A DNA stretch of 64,000 nt from an uncultured Paracoccaceae bacterium (GTDB lineage: Bacteria > Pseudomonadota > Alphaproteobacteria > Rhodobacterales > Rhodobacteraceae): assembly GCA_947500055.1 (NCBI GenBank), contig CANMQO010000005.1:186001-250000 (forward strand). The letters run 5' to 3'. Positions 44,527-52,915 of the stretch are shown here, one piece after another. A model generated the notes under the pieces. It saw only the letters and a program-made list of their open reading frames with translations. It did no database searches and was not told the DNA's origin. How positions within the stretch are numbered: the stretch's first letter is position 1; the number at the start of each line of letters is the position of its first letter. The translations under genes and the position numbers were made by a program.

Positions 44527-45435
44527 TTATGCGATCGGGCGGACTTCGCCGCTGTTTTGATCGCCTGTGTAGATGCCGAAATTGCCCAAAAGGCTCTCTG
44601 CACTCAGACGTTCCAGCATTGTCAGGATGGCCGGGTCCGACACGTCATCAAGCGCACGACTGTTCAGCGGAACAAACTTACCGACTTTCGGCTCGCCTTC
44701 CGCTGCCTGACATAAAAACGCGATATGCTGGCGCTTGCGGTGCACATCCTCAAACATCGAATAGATAAAACCCGGTTGTGCGCTTAGCCCGGTTTCTGCG
44801 ATCAGCCTTTTCAGGGTGGCGGACGCGCCGTCGTCCGACACGACGGCCTCTGGCAGGGCGGATCTGCCATGCCCGTCATCAATCAACAGCACCTCACCAT
44901 TGCGTTCGATCAGAGCCGAAACGATCAGATCCGTGCCTGCCAACGCGGCCTCTGTCGCGGCGGTTGGCGTGATATAAGTGCCGCGCACATAGCCCAAACC
45001 AGGGTTTGCCGTGCTGTGAAACGCCTTCACCCTACCGATAAGGATCACATGATCCCCCGCATCAACTGTTTTATGCATCGCGCAGTCAAACCAGGCTGAA
45101 ACATCGTCCAGTATCGGCGACCCTTCTGGCCCATTTTGCCATTTGACGGTGGCAAAACGATCCTCAACGGGGCGCGCGAAGGTGTTAGAGATGTCAATTT
45201 GCGTTTCGGCCAGCACGTTCACCGCAAAGCCATCAGCATGCACCAATGCGTCATAATTCTGCGATGTATTGGCCAGGCAAACCAAAACCATCGGCGGATC
45301 AAGCGAGACCGAGGTGAAGGAATTTGCCGTAAATCCAAGCGGTTGGCCATCCGCGTCACGGGCCGTCACCACGGTCACACCGGTCATGAAGGTACCAAAC
45401 GCATTGCGCAGGGCGCGGGGGTCAAGCGATGTCAT
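44527..45435 (-). CDS. Flavin reductase fused to a NUDIX-like domain
   Basis: 302 residues. Residues about 1-160 are a flavin reductase domain (LRNAFGTFMTGVTVVTARDADGQPLGFTANSFTSVSLDPPMVLVC, then NVLAETQIDISNTFA and FDCAMHKTVDAGDHVILIGRV). Residues about 170-290 look NUDIX-like (LIVSALIERNGEVLLIDDG, TLKRLIAETGL, FLCQAAEGEP), but the Nudix box acidic residues are incomplete, so hydrolysis is doubtful. It should supply FMNH2 to the monooxygenase. Overlaps the hydrolase gene by four bases. Confidence 0.83.
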   Translation of the reverse strand: MTSLDPRALRNAFGTFMTGVTVVTARDADGQPLGFTANSFTSVSLDPPMVLVCLANTSQNYDALVHADGFAVNVLAETQIDISNTFARPVEDRFATVKWQNGPEGSPILDDVSAWFDCAMHKTVDAGDHVILIGRVKAFHSTANPGLGYVRGTYITPTAATEAALAGTDLIVSALIERNGEVLLIDDGHGRSALPEAVVSDDGASATLKRLIAETGLSAQPGFIYSMFEDVHRKRQHIAFLCQAAEGEPKVGKFVPLNSRALDDVSDPAILTMLERLSAESLLGNFGIYTGDQNSGEVRPIA

Positions 45436-46244
45436 TGCAGCTCCTCTCGCGAAACAGGCAGATTTAGCCATGCGCGCAGATGCGCATTGACCTCATCCGG
45501 TGCCGTCAGATTGACCATATGGCGATGCCCCGGAATTATTGCGGCGCGGCCATATTGTGCCTCAGCTGCCATCGCCCGCGCCATGGCGGGTGTCGAATTG
45601 GGGTCGCCGTCGCCGGTGATAGCAAGAAAGGGGCGAGCGATCCGCGTCAGGTCGTCCGCATAGGTCGCATCACCTCGCGCAAAGGCGGCGTAGGCTGTGG
45701 CATAGCCACCGGGATCAACGGCCCCGAGCCATTTTGCGACCAACATTCGGGCGGCCTTGTCGGCGGGGCCATCACCAAACCAGCGCGACAGCGGCGTTTC
45801 CAGATCAACCCTGCCGGCCCGGATTTCGGCCGCGCGCGCGATCACCGCAGCCCGGCCCGCATCACTGCGCCGAAAGACACCGTTCAACAGGGCAACGCGC
45901 GCGGTCAGCCCCGGATAGGTAACGGCAAAGCCCGCTGCGATCAGCGCGCCCATCGAATGCCCCACAATACTGACCGGTCCGACATTCAACGCGCACACAA
46001 CATCATACAGCCAATGGACAAAATCCGGCAACTGACTGTCAGTTCGCAAAGGCGAACTGCCCCCATGCCCGGGCATATCCACGGCAATGACCCGGTGCGT
46101 TTTGCCAAGAGCCGCGATCTGGGGGTTCCACGCGGCCGACTGCATGCCGACGCCGTGGACCAGCAGCACAGGGGCGCCAGTGCCAGTGTCGCGCAGGGCG
46201 ACGTATTGCTCTGGATCAGACAGCGGCAGGGTTATCGAGGTCAT
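45432..46244 (-). CDS. Alpha/beta hydrolase
   Basis: 270 residues. Oxyanion region LLVHGVGMQSAAW, nucleophile elbow VGHSMGAL with Ser, acid Asp in AITGDGDPNSTP and His in GHRHMVNLTAPDEV. It resembles RutD/enol-lactone hydrolases in size and elbow pattern. Ester or amide-bond cleavage of a ring-opened intermediate would fit the cluster. Its first 29 bases overlap the end of the AA_synth gene. Confidence 0.85.
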   Translation of the reverse strand: MTSITLPLSDPEQYVALRDTGTGAPVLLVHGVGMQSAAWNPQIAALGKTHRVIAVDMPGHGGSSPLRTDSQLPDFVHWLYDVVCALNVGPVSIVGHSMGALIAAGFAVTYPGLTARVALLNGVFRRSDAGRAAVIARAAEIRAGRVDLETPLSRWFGDGPADKAARMLVAKWLGAVDPGGYATAYAAFARGDATYADDLTRIARPFLAITGDGDPNSTPAMARAMAAEAQYGRAAIIPGHRHMVNLTAPDEVNAHLRAWLNLPVSREELQ

Positions 46245-46818
46245 GGCCAAGCTCTTTGAGATCCTGATAACGATCACCAATCCGGTGATGCGGGCGCCCC
46301 CCGATAGAGGCACCAAGAGCGATCAGGATTTCATCAGGGGCAGGTGCATCCGCCACGGAAGTCTGGATCGTCAGGTAGTGTGACCGACGCCCGCCATCGT
46401 TCTTGTCCATCAGCGGGATCATCAACGGGGCATTGGCGGGGCCGCGTGTGTTGCAGAATGACAGATAGGATTTTGCGCCCACTGCGTTGCGGTAATGATT
46501 GCCGAATTGCAGCGTGTGGATCAGGGCCGATGCATGCTCGACCTCGCCATTCAGGCCAACAATGGCGGATTTACCGTAGGCTTCGACCATGTCACCGCCC
46601 CCTGCAGCATCAAGGATCATCTCGGTCAGCAAGGCGCCAAGGCCGGGCGCGCAGTCGCGGATCGAAGGGCCGAGGTCATCAACAAATCCCAGCCCCGCCC
46701 ATGGGTTCTGGATGACAGCCATTGCTGCAATCATCGTCAACGGTTTTTCTGCCGCCTTACCACCTTCGATCAGCGTGTTTTCGACGTGCAACAGGGTTTT
46801 GCGGATCTCGGCAGGCAT
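46216..46818 (-). CDS. AA_synth (PF06684, formerly DUF1185) family protein
   Basis: 200 residues. Typical family features: EIRKTLLHVENTLIEGGKAAEKPLTMIAAMAVIQNPWAG, AYGKSAIVGLNGEVEHASALIHTLQFGNHYR, TRGPANAPLMIPLMDKNDGGRRSHYLT. Structures of this family are reported to have a chorismate-mutase-like trimeric fold; no reaction is established. First gene of the minus operon, directly next to the GntR operator. Confidence 0.85.
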   Translation of the reverse strand: MPAEIRKTLLHVENTLIEGGKAAEKPLTMIAAMAVIQNPWAGLGFVDDLGPSIRDCAPGLGALLTEMILDAAGGGDMVEAYGKSAIVGLNGEVEHASALIHTLQFGNHYRNAVGAKSYLSFCNTRGPANAPLMIPLMDKNDGGRRSHYLTIQTSVADAPAPDEILIALGASIGGRPHHRIGDRYQDLKELGHDLDNPAAV

Positions 46819-46848
46819 CTGGTGGTTGTCCTTCGTGATTGAGTCATA

Positions 46849-46882
46849 TTGACTTATGGTATACCATCATACCATAAGTCAA
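46849..46882. promoter_or_regulatory. GntR operator between divergent operons
   Basis: TTGACTTATGGTA (46849-46861) and TACCATAAGTCAA (46870-46882) form a perfect 13-bp inverted repeat with an 8-base spacer. Inside it ATGGTATACCAT (46856-46867) is a perfect 12-bp palindrome of the TGGTATACCA type bound by FCD-class GntR regulators, and a third half site CATACCAT overlaps. It lies 31 bases before the AA_synth start and 43 bases before the GntR start. Confidence 0.78.
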
Positions 46883-46925
46883 TCATGCTTGCTGAAAGGG
46901 CGCCCGCGCTGTTATGGAAATCCGG

Positions 46926-47627
46926 ATGGAAACGCCCAAAATTGCATTGCAAAAAATCGACAAAGCCCCGCAAACGCTGCGCGATATCGTGCAGGCGCGG
47001 ATGCGCGAGGCGATCATCGACGGGCATTTCGCCCCCGGCGAACGGCTGGTAGAGCGCCCCCTATGTGAACAGCTTGGGGTCAGCCGGACCGTCATCCGCG
47101 AAACCATCCGGTTTCTCGAGGCGGAGGGGCTGGTCGAGATCATCCCGAACCGTGGCCCCATCGTGGCCCGACTGAACTGGGATCAGGCCAAACAAATCTA
47201 TGACGTGCGCCTGCAACTCGAAGGCGCTGCCGCTGCGGCCTGTGCAGGGGCCCAAGATAGTGCCTTTGGCCGCAAATTGACCAATGCGCTCAAGGCCCTC
47301 GAAACCTCCATGCAGGATACCAGATGGGCCGATCTGCTGCAGGCAACCACCCGGTTTTACGAACTGATCTTCCTTCAGGCCGGGCACACGATCGCATGGG
47401 AAATTGTGCAGCGCCTCAATGGGCGGATCAGCCGTCTGCGCGCATTGACCCTCGCCGCGCGTGACCGGGAAACGCCGGGCCTATCCCATATGACGGCGAT
47501 CCATGATGCCATCCTCAGCGGCGATGCCGATGCCGCACGGCAAGCGGTCGCGGCGCATATTTCAGACGCGGCCAACACCGCATATCGGTTCCTCAACGCC
47601 CCTGATGCAAAGGTGACGAATGCCTAA
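46926..47627 (+). CDS. GntR-family regulator (FCD type)
   Basis: 233 residues from ATG 46926 (an ATG at 46914 would add four residues). N-terminal wHTH: QTLRDIVQARMREAIIDGHFAPGERLVERPLCEQLGVSRTVIRETIRFLEAEGLV. FCD domain with metal/ligand residues in RLQLEGAAAAA and SHMTAIHDAILSGDADAARQAVAAHI. Effectors of this class are usually small organic acids, here probably the pathway substrate or intermediate. Its stop overlaps the next gene by eight bases. Confidence 0.92.
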   Translation: METPKIALQKIDKAPQTLRDIVQARMREAIIDGHFAPGERLVERPLCEQLGVSRTVIRETIRFLEAEGLVEIIPNRGPIVARLNWDQAKQIYDVRLQLEGAAAAACAGAQDSAFGRKLTNALKALETSMQDTRWADLLQATTRFYELIFLQAGHTIAWEIVQRLNGRISRLRALTLAARDRETPGLSHMTAIHDAILSGDADAARQAVAAHISDAANTAYRFLNAPDAKVTNA

Positions 47628-47913
47628 AGGCTACTGGATTGCATTTGTGACCGTCACCGACCCCAGCCGATATGCAGGCTATCAGGAACATGCACCCGCT
47701 GCCTTTGCAAAATATGGCGCGTCATTCCTCGCAAGGGGTGGAACCGCGCAGACATTAGAAGGCGAGCCGTTCCAGCGTCATGTCGTCATTGAGTTCGAGA
47801 GCAGGGAAAAGGCATTGGCCTGCTACCACTCTGCCGAATATCAGTCGGCCAGGGCCCATCGCGACGCGGCATGTATCGCAAATATCGCCATTGTCGAAGG
47901 CATCGACCCTTAA
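47620..47913 (+). CDS. DUF1330 protein
   Basis: 97 residues, ferredoxin-like dimeric alpha-beta-barrel family: KGYWIAFVTVTDPSRYAGYQEHA, EGEPFQRHVVIEFESREKALACYHSAEYQSAR. The enzymatic role is not known; members often sit in degradation clusters. Coupled to the GntR gene by overlap and followed 13 bases later by the CMD-like gene. Confidence 0.85.
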   Translation: MPKGYWIAFVTVTDPSRYAGYQEHAPAAFAKYGASFLARGGTAQTLEGEPFQRHVVIEFESREKALACYHSAEYQSARAHRDAACIANIAIVEGIDP

Positions 47914-47926
47914 AAGGACCAGGAAG

Positions 47927-48316
47927 ATGAGCACATTTGACGAAGACCTTTTTCGCAAAGGGTTGGAGCAGCGCAAAGCGACGCTGGGCGCTGAATATGT
48001 AGAAAAGAACCTCGCCGCCGCCGATGATTTCACACGCCCTTTTCAGGAAGCAATGACCGCTTGGTGTTGGGGGTTCGGTTGGGGTGATGACACGATCGAC
48101 GCCAGGACACGCTCGATGATGAATCTGGCAATGCTCGGGGCTTTGGGCAAGATGCATGAGTGGGAGCTGCATTGCCGCGGGGCGATCAACAACGGGGTCA
48201 GCAAGGAAGAAATCCGCGCGATCATCCACGCCATAGCGATCTACTGCGGTGTGCCGCAGGGGGTTGAGTGTTTTCGTTCCGCAAAAAAAGTGCTTGTTGA
48301 AGAGGGGCTGCTCTAA
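47927..48316 (+). CDS. Carboxymuconolactone decarboxylase-like protein
   Basis: 129 residues, ATG with AGGAAG. CMD/AhpD-like helical fold: EAMTAWCWGFGWGDDTIDARTRSMMNLAMLGALGKMHEWELHCRGAINNGVSKEEIRAIIHAIAIYCGVPQGVECFR. The length and the MMNLAMLGALGK region match PcaC-like proteins, not the peroxidase AhpD, whose CxxC is missing. Likely decarboxylates or isomerises a ring-cleavage product of the cluster. Confidence 0.85.
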   Translation: MSTFDEDLFRKGLEQRKATLGAEYVEKNLAAADDFTRPFQEAMTAWCWGFGWGDDTIDARTRSMMNLAMLGALGKMHEWELHCRGAINNGVSKEEIRAIIHAIAIYCGVPQGVECFRSAKKVLVEEGLL

Positions 48317-48422
48317 CTCAAACAGGTCTGCGCAATCCTGCAACGGCGGTGAGTTTTCACCGTCCAAGCCTCCCGGGCATGCTCTGGCGACCCGGTATGC
48401 CCCGTCGAAAGTGGCCGGGATT

Positions 48423-48439
48423 AACTGAAAATTTCAGTT
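48423..48439. promoter_or_regulatory. Perfect 17-base palindrome upstream of the chemoreceptor gene
   Basis: AACTGAAA-A-TTTCAGTT is a perfect inverted repeat 47 bases before the chemoreceptor ATG. It is AT-rich, lacks a following T-tract, and could be an operator or part of a promoter. The regulator is not known. Confidence 0.4.
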
Positions 48440-48485
48440 TGCTGCAGATAAGTCACCCTGTGATTTGGCAAGCAGGGCGACGCAT

Positions 48486-50303
48486 ATGAAAAGCACATTC
48501 CTTGATAGGTTGGGCTTCAGACATCGGCTTGGCATCGGTCTGGCATGTTTGCTGATCACCATTTGCTGCGCGCTGACCTACGCGTCGATCCGGCAATCCA
48601 ACCAGATCGTTCAGGACAACGCCTTGTCCCGGCAAAAGACATCGTTGCGGGTCTTGGCGGCCATAATGGCGCAGGGCGTCGACGGGTTTGAAACCGTAAT
48701 CGCATCAGATGGCACGATCCGGTCGGCCCGTTGGGACAGTGTGCCACGCTTTGACAGCCACGATATTGCGGATCAGGCTGGCGCCGTGTTCGGCGACGCA
48801 CTGGTCATCTTTGGCTGGGTAGAGGGCGAAAGCGACTTTATCCAACTCAGCAGCAATATCATCAGACCGGATGGTAGCCGTGCTGTGGGCCAGTTTCTGG
48901 GGCGCGAGAATCCGGCTTATGCCGCGATCCTGCGTGGCGAAACGCATCTTGCCGAAGCGGAGATATCAGGCCGACCCTATCTGACCACTTACCTACCGAT
49001 CATGGGGCCAGACAATCAGGTCACCGGGGCTCTTTCCGTAGGTATCGATCAATCAGTGCTGGCAATTGCGATCTGGCCGGAACACAAATCGCTGCTGATC
49101 GCGTCGGCATTGGCAATGATTATTGGGGGTATTGCCCTGATTGCATTGATCGCCTGGTCCCTTGGGCCGTTTTCAAAACTGATAGGTTCATTGACCCGCG
49201 TCGCGGAAGGAACCGAGCAGGTTGATATCCCTTACACAGATCTCAGGGATGAGGTCGGAGCGATCGCGAGGGGAATAGCCGGGCTTCGCGACGAACAGCA
49301 GCGCGGCCGTCAGCGTGAGGCAATGCGCGTGGCAAAGCAGAAAGATCAGGCAATTGTTGTTGGCGTGTTGCGTCAATCGATGTCCGAACTGGCGAACCAG
49401 AACCTTGCGCACCGCATTGAGGATTCTGAGGGATTGTCTTTCCCGGATGATTACGAACCTTTGCGACAGGGGTTCAATGAAGCGGTGATGAAATTGGCCG
49501 ATACCATCTGCGAAATCGGGGAGGTTGCGGAATCTGTCCGTGGTTCTGCGGGGGAAATCGGCGGGCTCGCGGATTCCCTTGCCTGCCGGGTTGAACAGCA
49601 GGCAGCCACATTGGCGCAATCGGCGTCGGCGATAACAACGCTCAGCCAATCGGCGGTTGAAATAGCGCAGAAGGCAGAGCAGGCCAACGCGATTGCAGCC
49701 AATAGCAGACAATCATCGACCGCGAGCCGCAAGGCCCTGGACAAGGCGATCTCGGCAATTCGCGATATTGAAGGGTCGTCGGGAAAAATCAGTCAGATTT
49801 CCAGCGTGCTTGAGGATATCGCGTTCCAGACCAATCTGCTGGCGTTGAATGCCGGGGTCGAAGCCGCGAGGGCCGGCGACGCGGGCAAGGGGTTTGCCGT
49901 TGTGGCATCAGAGGTGCGCAGCCTTGCGGGTCGCGCAGCCGAGTCCGCCAAGGAGATCAACGAATTGATCCAAACCAGCCGAAAGCAGGTGAGCGAAGGT
50001 ACCGTTCAGGTCGAAACGACAGCGGACTCCCTGTCAGAACTGCTTTCGCAGGTGGAAGAACTTGGCGGGCTTGTGGGCGAAATAGCCGGCTCAATCAAAC
50101 ATCAGGCGAAAGGCCAGGCGGAAATTTCGACGGGGGTCGAACAACTCGATACAATGACCCAACAGAATGCCGCAATCGGAGAAGAGGCAAACGCCGCCGG
50201 TCATACGCTGCAGGCCGAAGCAAAGAGATTAATGATCGCCTTGCAGGGTTTCAAAGGTATAGGCACCCGCCCAAGTGACGGGCGCGCGCGCGATGCAGCG
50301 TAA
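48486..50303 (+). CDS. Methyl-accepting chemotaxis protein
   Basis: 605 residues. TM1 at about 13-33, a periplasmic single-Cache-like domain (about 34-190, DGTIRSARWDSVPRFDSHDIAD, LPIMGPDNQVTGALSVGID), TM2 at about 197-220, a HAMP segment (RVAEGTEQVDIPYTDLRDEVGAIARGI) and a C-terminal signalling coiled coil whose tip is EDIAFQTNLLALNAGVEAARAGDAGKGFAVVASEVRSLA. No pentapeptide tether. It senses an unknown ligand. The HAMP-to-tip linker is long and includes a degenerate second HAMP-like region. Confidence 0.92.
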   Translation: MKSTFLDRLGFRHRLGIGLACLLITICCALTYASIRQSNQIVQDNALSRQKTSLRVLAAIMAQGVDGFETVIASDGTIRSARWDSVPRFDSHDIADQAGAVFGDALVIFGWVEGESDFIQLSSNIIRPDGSRAVGQFLGRENPAYAAILRGETHLAEAEISGRPYLTTYLPIMGPDNQVTGALSVGIDQSVLAIAIWPEHKSLLIASALAMIIGGIALIALIAWSLGPFSKLIGSLTRVAEGTEQVDIPYTDLRDEVGAIARGIAGLRDEQQRGRQREAMRVAKQKDQAIVVGVLRQSMSELANQNLAHRIEDSEGLSFPDDYEPLRQGFNEAVMKLADTICEIGEVAESVRGSAGEIGGLADSLACRVEQQAATLAQSASAITTLSQSAVEIAQKAEQANAIAANSRQSSTASRKALDKAISAIRDIEGSSGKISQISSVLEDIAFQTNLLALNAGVEAARAGDAGKGFAVVASEVRSLAGRAAESAKEINELIQTSRKQVSEGTVQVETTADSLSELLSQVEELGGLVGEIAGSIKHQAKGQAEISTGVEQLDTMTQQNAAIGEEANAAGHTLQAEAKRLMIALQGFKGIGTRPSDGRARDAA

Positions 50304-50374
50304 AAAGGCTTGATGGCGGGGCCCGATGAAATGGGCAACTGCGTCGATAAGCTGAGCCCCGGACCGATCTCGGG

Positions 50375-52825
50375 TCAGGCCTTTGCACGCTCCCCCTTGG
50401 GGTCATAAAATGGCTTGAGTTGGGCCTCCGCCCTTATCCGTGCACCCATCACATCAATTTCGTAAGTGCTGGCCAGCATATCGGCGACAGGTTCGCCGGG
50501 TTGGGCGCAGGGCACATAGCCCATCCCAATTGCAGCACCCAGATGGTGACCGTAACCACCTGATGACAAATAGCCAACGACCTTCCCGTCGCGCAAGACG
50601 GGCTCATTATGATAAAGCAGCGGTTCGGGATCGGTCAGCTTGAACTGCATCAATCGACGGGCCAAACCGGCCTCGCGCTTGCGCAACACAGCATCGCGAC
50701 CAATGAAATCCGGCTTGTCGGTCTTGACTGCAAAACCCAAACCCGCCTCCAGAACATGATCTTCTGCGGTAATGTCATGGCCGAGATGACGGAACCCTTT
50801 TTCCATCCGGGCGGCGTCCATCATATGCATCCCGCACAACTTCAAATCCATATCCTGCCCCGCGGCGTGCAGCACTTCGAAGACATGCGCCGCCATGTCG
50901 GCGGAAACATAAACCTCCCAGCCAAGCTCGCCCACATAGGTGACCCGGTGCACACGGGCCAACCCCATGCCAATCTCGATCTCTTGTGCTGTGCCAAACG
51001 GGTTCACGCTGTTTGAAAAATCAGCAGGCGACACCTTTTCCAGCAACTTGCGGCTGTTCGGCCCCATCACGGCCAAAACGCCTTCGCCTGCCGTGACGTC
51101 CGTAATCACCACGTTAAAGTCACCCCGATGACGCTGCATCCGGGTCTGATCAGCCAGCCTGGTGGCGGCGGGGGTGACCACCAGATAACAGGTTTCCGAC
51201 AGGCGGGTGACAGTCACATCGGCCTCGATCCCGGCCCGGCTGTTGAGGAACTGGGTATAGATAATCTTGCCCGGCGGCACGTCATAGTCGCCGCCACCGA
51301 TATGGTTCATGAACGCCGTCGCGTCGCGGCCCTCGACCCGGATTTTTCCGAAGGATGACATGTCATACATGCCCACATTCGTGCGGATTGCGTTCACCTC
51401 GGCAGCGACATTTCCAAAGAAGTTCTGGCGTTTCCACGAATACGCATATTCCGGGGTCTGACCGGCATTCGCGAACCAGTTTGCACGCTCCCAACCAGCC
51501 AATTCACCCATGACCGCACCCTGATCCAGCAGATGCTGGTGGAACGGTGTGCGTCGGATACCCCGCGCTGTGGCCTTTTGACGGAACGGGAAGTGATCGG
51601 CATAAAGCAGGCCGAGCGTTTCCTTGGACCGTTCAAACAGATAGGTCTTGTTGCCCTGGAATGGCTGCATCCGGGAGATATCCACATCGCCCAGATCAAA
51701 CGGTTTTTCACCCGCATCCATCCATTGCGACAGGGCCATGCCAGCCCCGCCCGCCGATTGAATACCAATGGAATTGAATCCGGCGGCAACCCAGACATTG
51801 TCCATCTCGGGCGCCAGCCCAAGGTGATAGGCGTCATCGGGGGTAAAGCTTTCGGGGCCATTAAAGAACGTATGAATGCCCGCCTCCGCCAGCATCGGCA
51901 GACGCTTCACCGCTGCTTCAAGGATCGGCTCAAAATGGTCGAAATCCTCGGGCAACTGATCAAACTCGAAATCCTCGGGAATGCCATTCATCGCCCAGGG
52001 TTTTGCATTGGGCTCAAACGCCCCCAGTAACATTTTGCCGGCATCTTCCTTGTAATAGGCGCATTCATCCGGCACCCGCAGCACCGGCATCTGGGTCAGG
52101 CCCGCGATTGCTTCGGTCACGATGTAGAAATGCTCACACGCATGCAAGGGCACATTCACGCCCGCCATACGGCCGACCTCGTGGCCCCACATGCCTGCGC
52201 AATTGACAATCATGTCGCAGGCAATCGTGCCGGTCTCATCACCGCTTTGCCAATCCACGGATGTCACCCGGCGACCATCGCGGTTGATACCCGTGACCTT
52301 GGTGCGCTCTGCCACGACAGCGCCGTTTTGACGGGCCCCCTTGGCCAGCGCCAGCGCGATATTGGCCGGGTCACCCTGACCATCCAGCGGCAGGTAAACC
52401 CCGGCGGTCACCCCGTCGATATTCAAATGCTCATAGCGGGCTTTTACCTCCTGCGGTGAAATCTCCTCCACCTCGACACCAAATGCGCGCGCCATACCCG
52501 CCTGCCTGTAAATCTCTTCCTTGCGTTCTTCGGTCAGGGCCACGGTGATCGACCCGCAGCGTTTGAACCCGGTGGCCACACCTGTCTCGGCTTCCAGATT
52601 GCCGTAAAGTTCCTGGGAATACTTGGCGAGTTTCGTCATATTCGCGGTTGCCCGCAATTGCGCGATCAACCCGGCAGCATGCCATGTGGTGCCCGATGTC
52701 AGCTGTTTCCGCTCCAGCAGAACCACATCTTTCCAACCCAGTTTGGCCAGATGATAGGCGACTGAACAACCGATGACGCCGCCGCCGATGATGACCACGC
52801 GGGCAGCAGAGGGAAGTGTGGGCAT
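50375..52825 (-). CDS. FAD-dependent/GcvT-fusion dehydrogenase (sarcosine or dimethylglycine type)
   Basis: 816 residues. The N-terminal FAD domain has VVIIGGGVIGCSVAYHLAK and TTWHAAGL, the motif whose His holds FAD covalently in DMGDH and sarcosine dehydrogenase. The C-terminal half (from about 430) is GcvT-like, with the central FAO_M region and a folate-binding C-domain (GELGWEVYV, KGFRHLGHDITAEDHVLEAGLGFAV). It should demethylate an N-methyl amine and pass the C1 unit to tetrahydrofolate. It lies 90 bases after the GlxA-type regulator gene, so may be transcribed with that operon or alone. Confidence 0.85.
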   Translation of the reverse strand: MPTLPSAARVVIIGGGVIGCSVAYHLAKLGWKDVVLLERKQLTSGTTWHAAGLIAQLRATANMTKLAKYSQELYGNLEAETGVATGFKRCGSITVALTEERKEEIYRQAGMARAFGVEVEEISPQEVKARYEHLNIDGVTAGVYLPLDGQGDPANIALALAKGARQNGAVVAERTKVTGINRDGRRVTSVDWQSGDETGTIACDMIVNCAGMWGHEVGRMAGVNVPLHACEHFYIVTEAIAGLTQMPVLRVPDECAYYKEDAGKMLLGAFEPNAKPWAMNGIPEDFEFDQLPEDFDHFEPILEAAVKRLPMLAEAGIHTFFNGPESFTPDDAYHLGLAPEMDNVWVAAGFNSIGIQSAGGAGMALSQWMDAGEKPFDLGDVDISRMQPFQGNKTYLFERSKETLGLLYADHFPFRQKATARGIRRTPFHQHLLDQGAVMGELAGWERANWFANAGQTPEYAYSWKRQNFFGNVAAEVNAIRTNVGMYDMSSFGKIRVEGRDATAFMNHIGGGDYDVPPGKIIYTQFLNSRAGIEADVTVTRLSETCYLVVTPAATRLADQTRMQRHRGDFNVVITDVTAGEGVLAVMGPNSRKLLEKVSPADFSNSVNPFGTAQEIEIGMGLARVHRVTYVGELGWEVYVSADMAAHVFEVLHAAGQDMDLKLCGMHMMDAARMEKGFRHLGHDITAEDHVLEAGLGFAVKTDKPDFIGRDAVLRKREAGLARRLMQFKLTDPEPLLYHNEPVLRDGKVVGYLSSGGYGHHLGAAIGMGYVPCAQPGEPVADMLASTYEIDVMGARIRAEAQLKPFYDPKGERAKA

Positions 52826-52915
52826 GATCAGGTATCCTTGTATTGAACTGTGAAAACAGATTTGCAGCGAAGCTGCCAAACCATCTGCATGAAAAACGCC
52901 AAAAGTGACGCAAAC

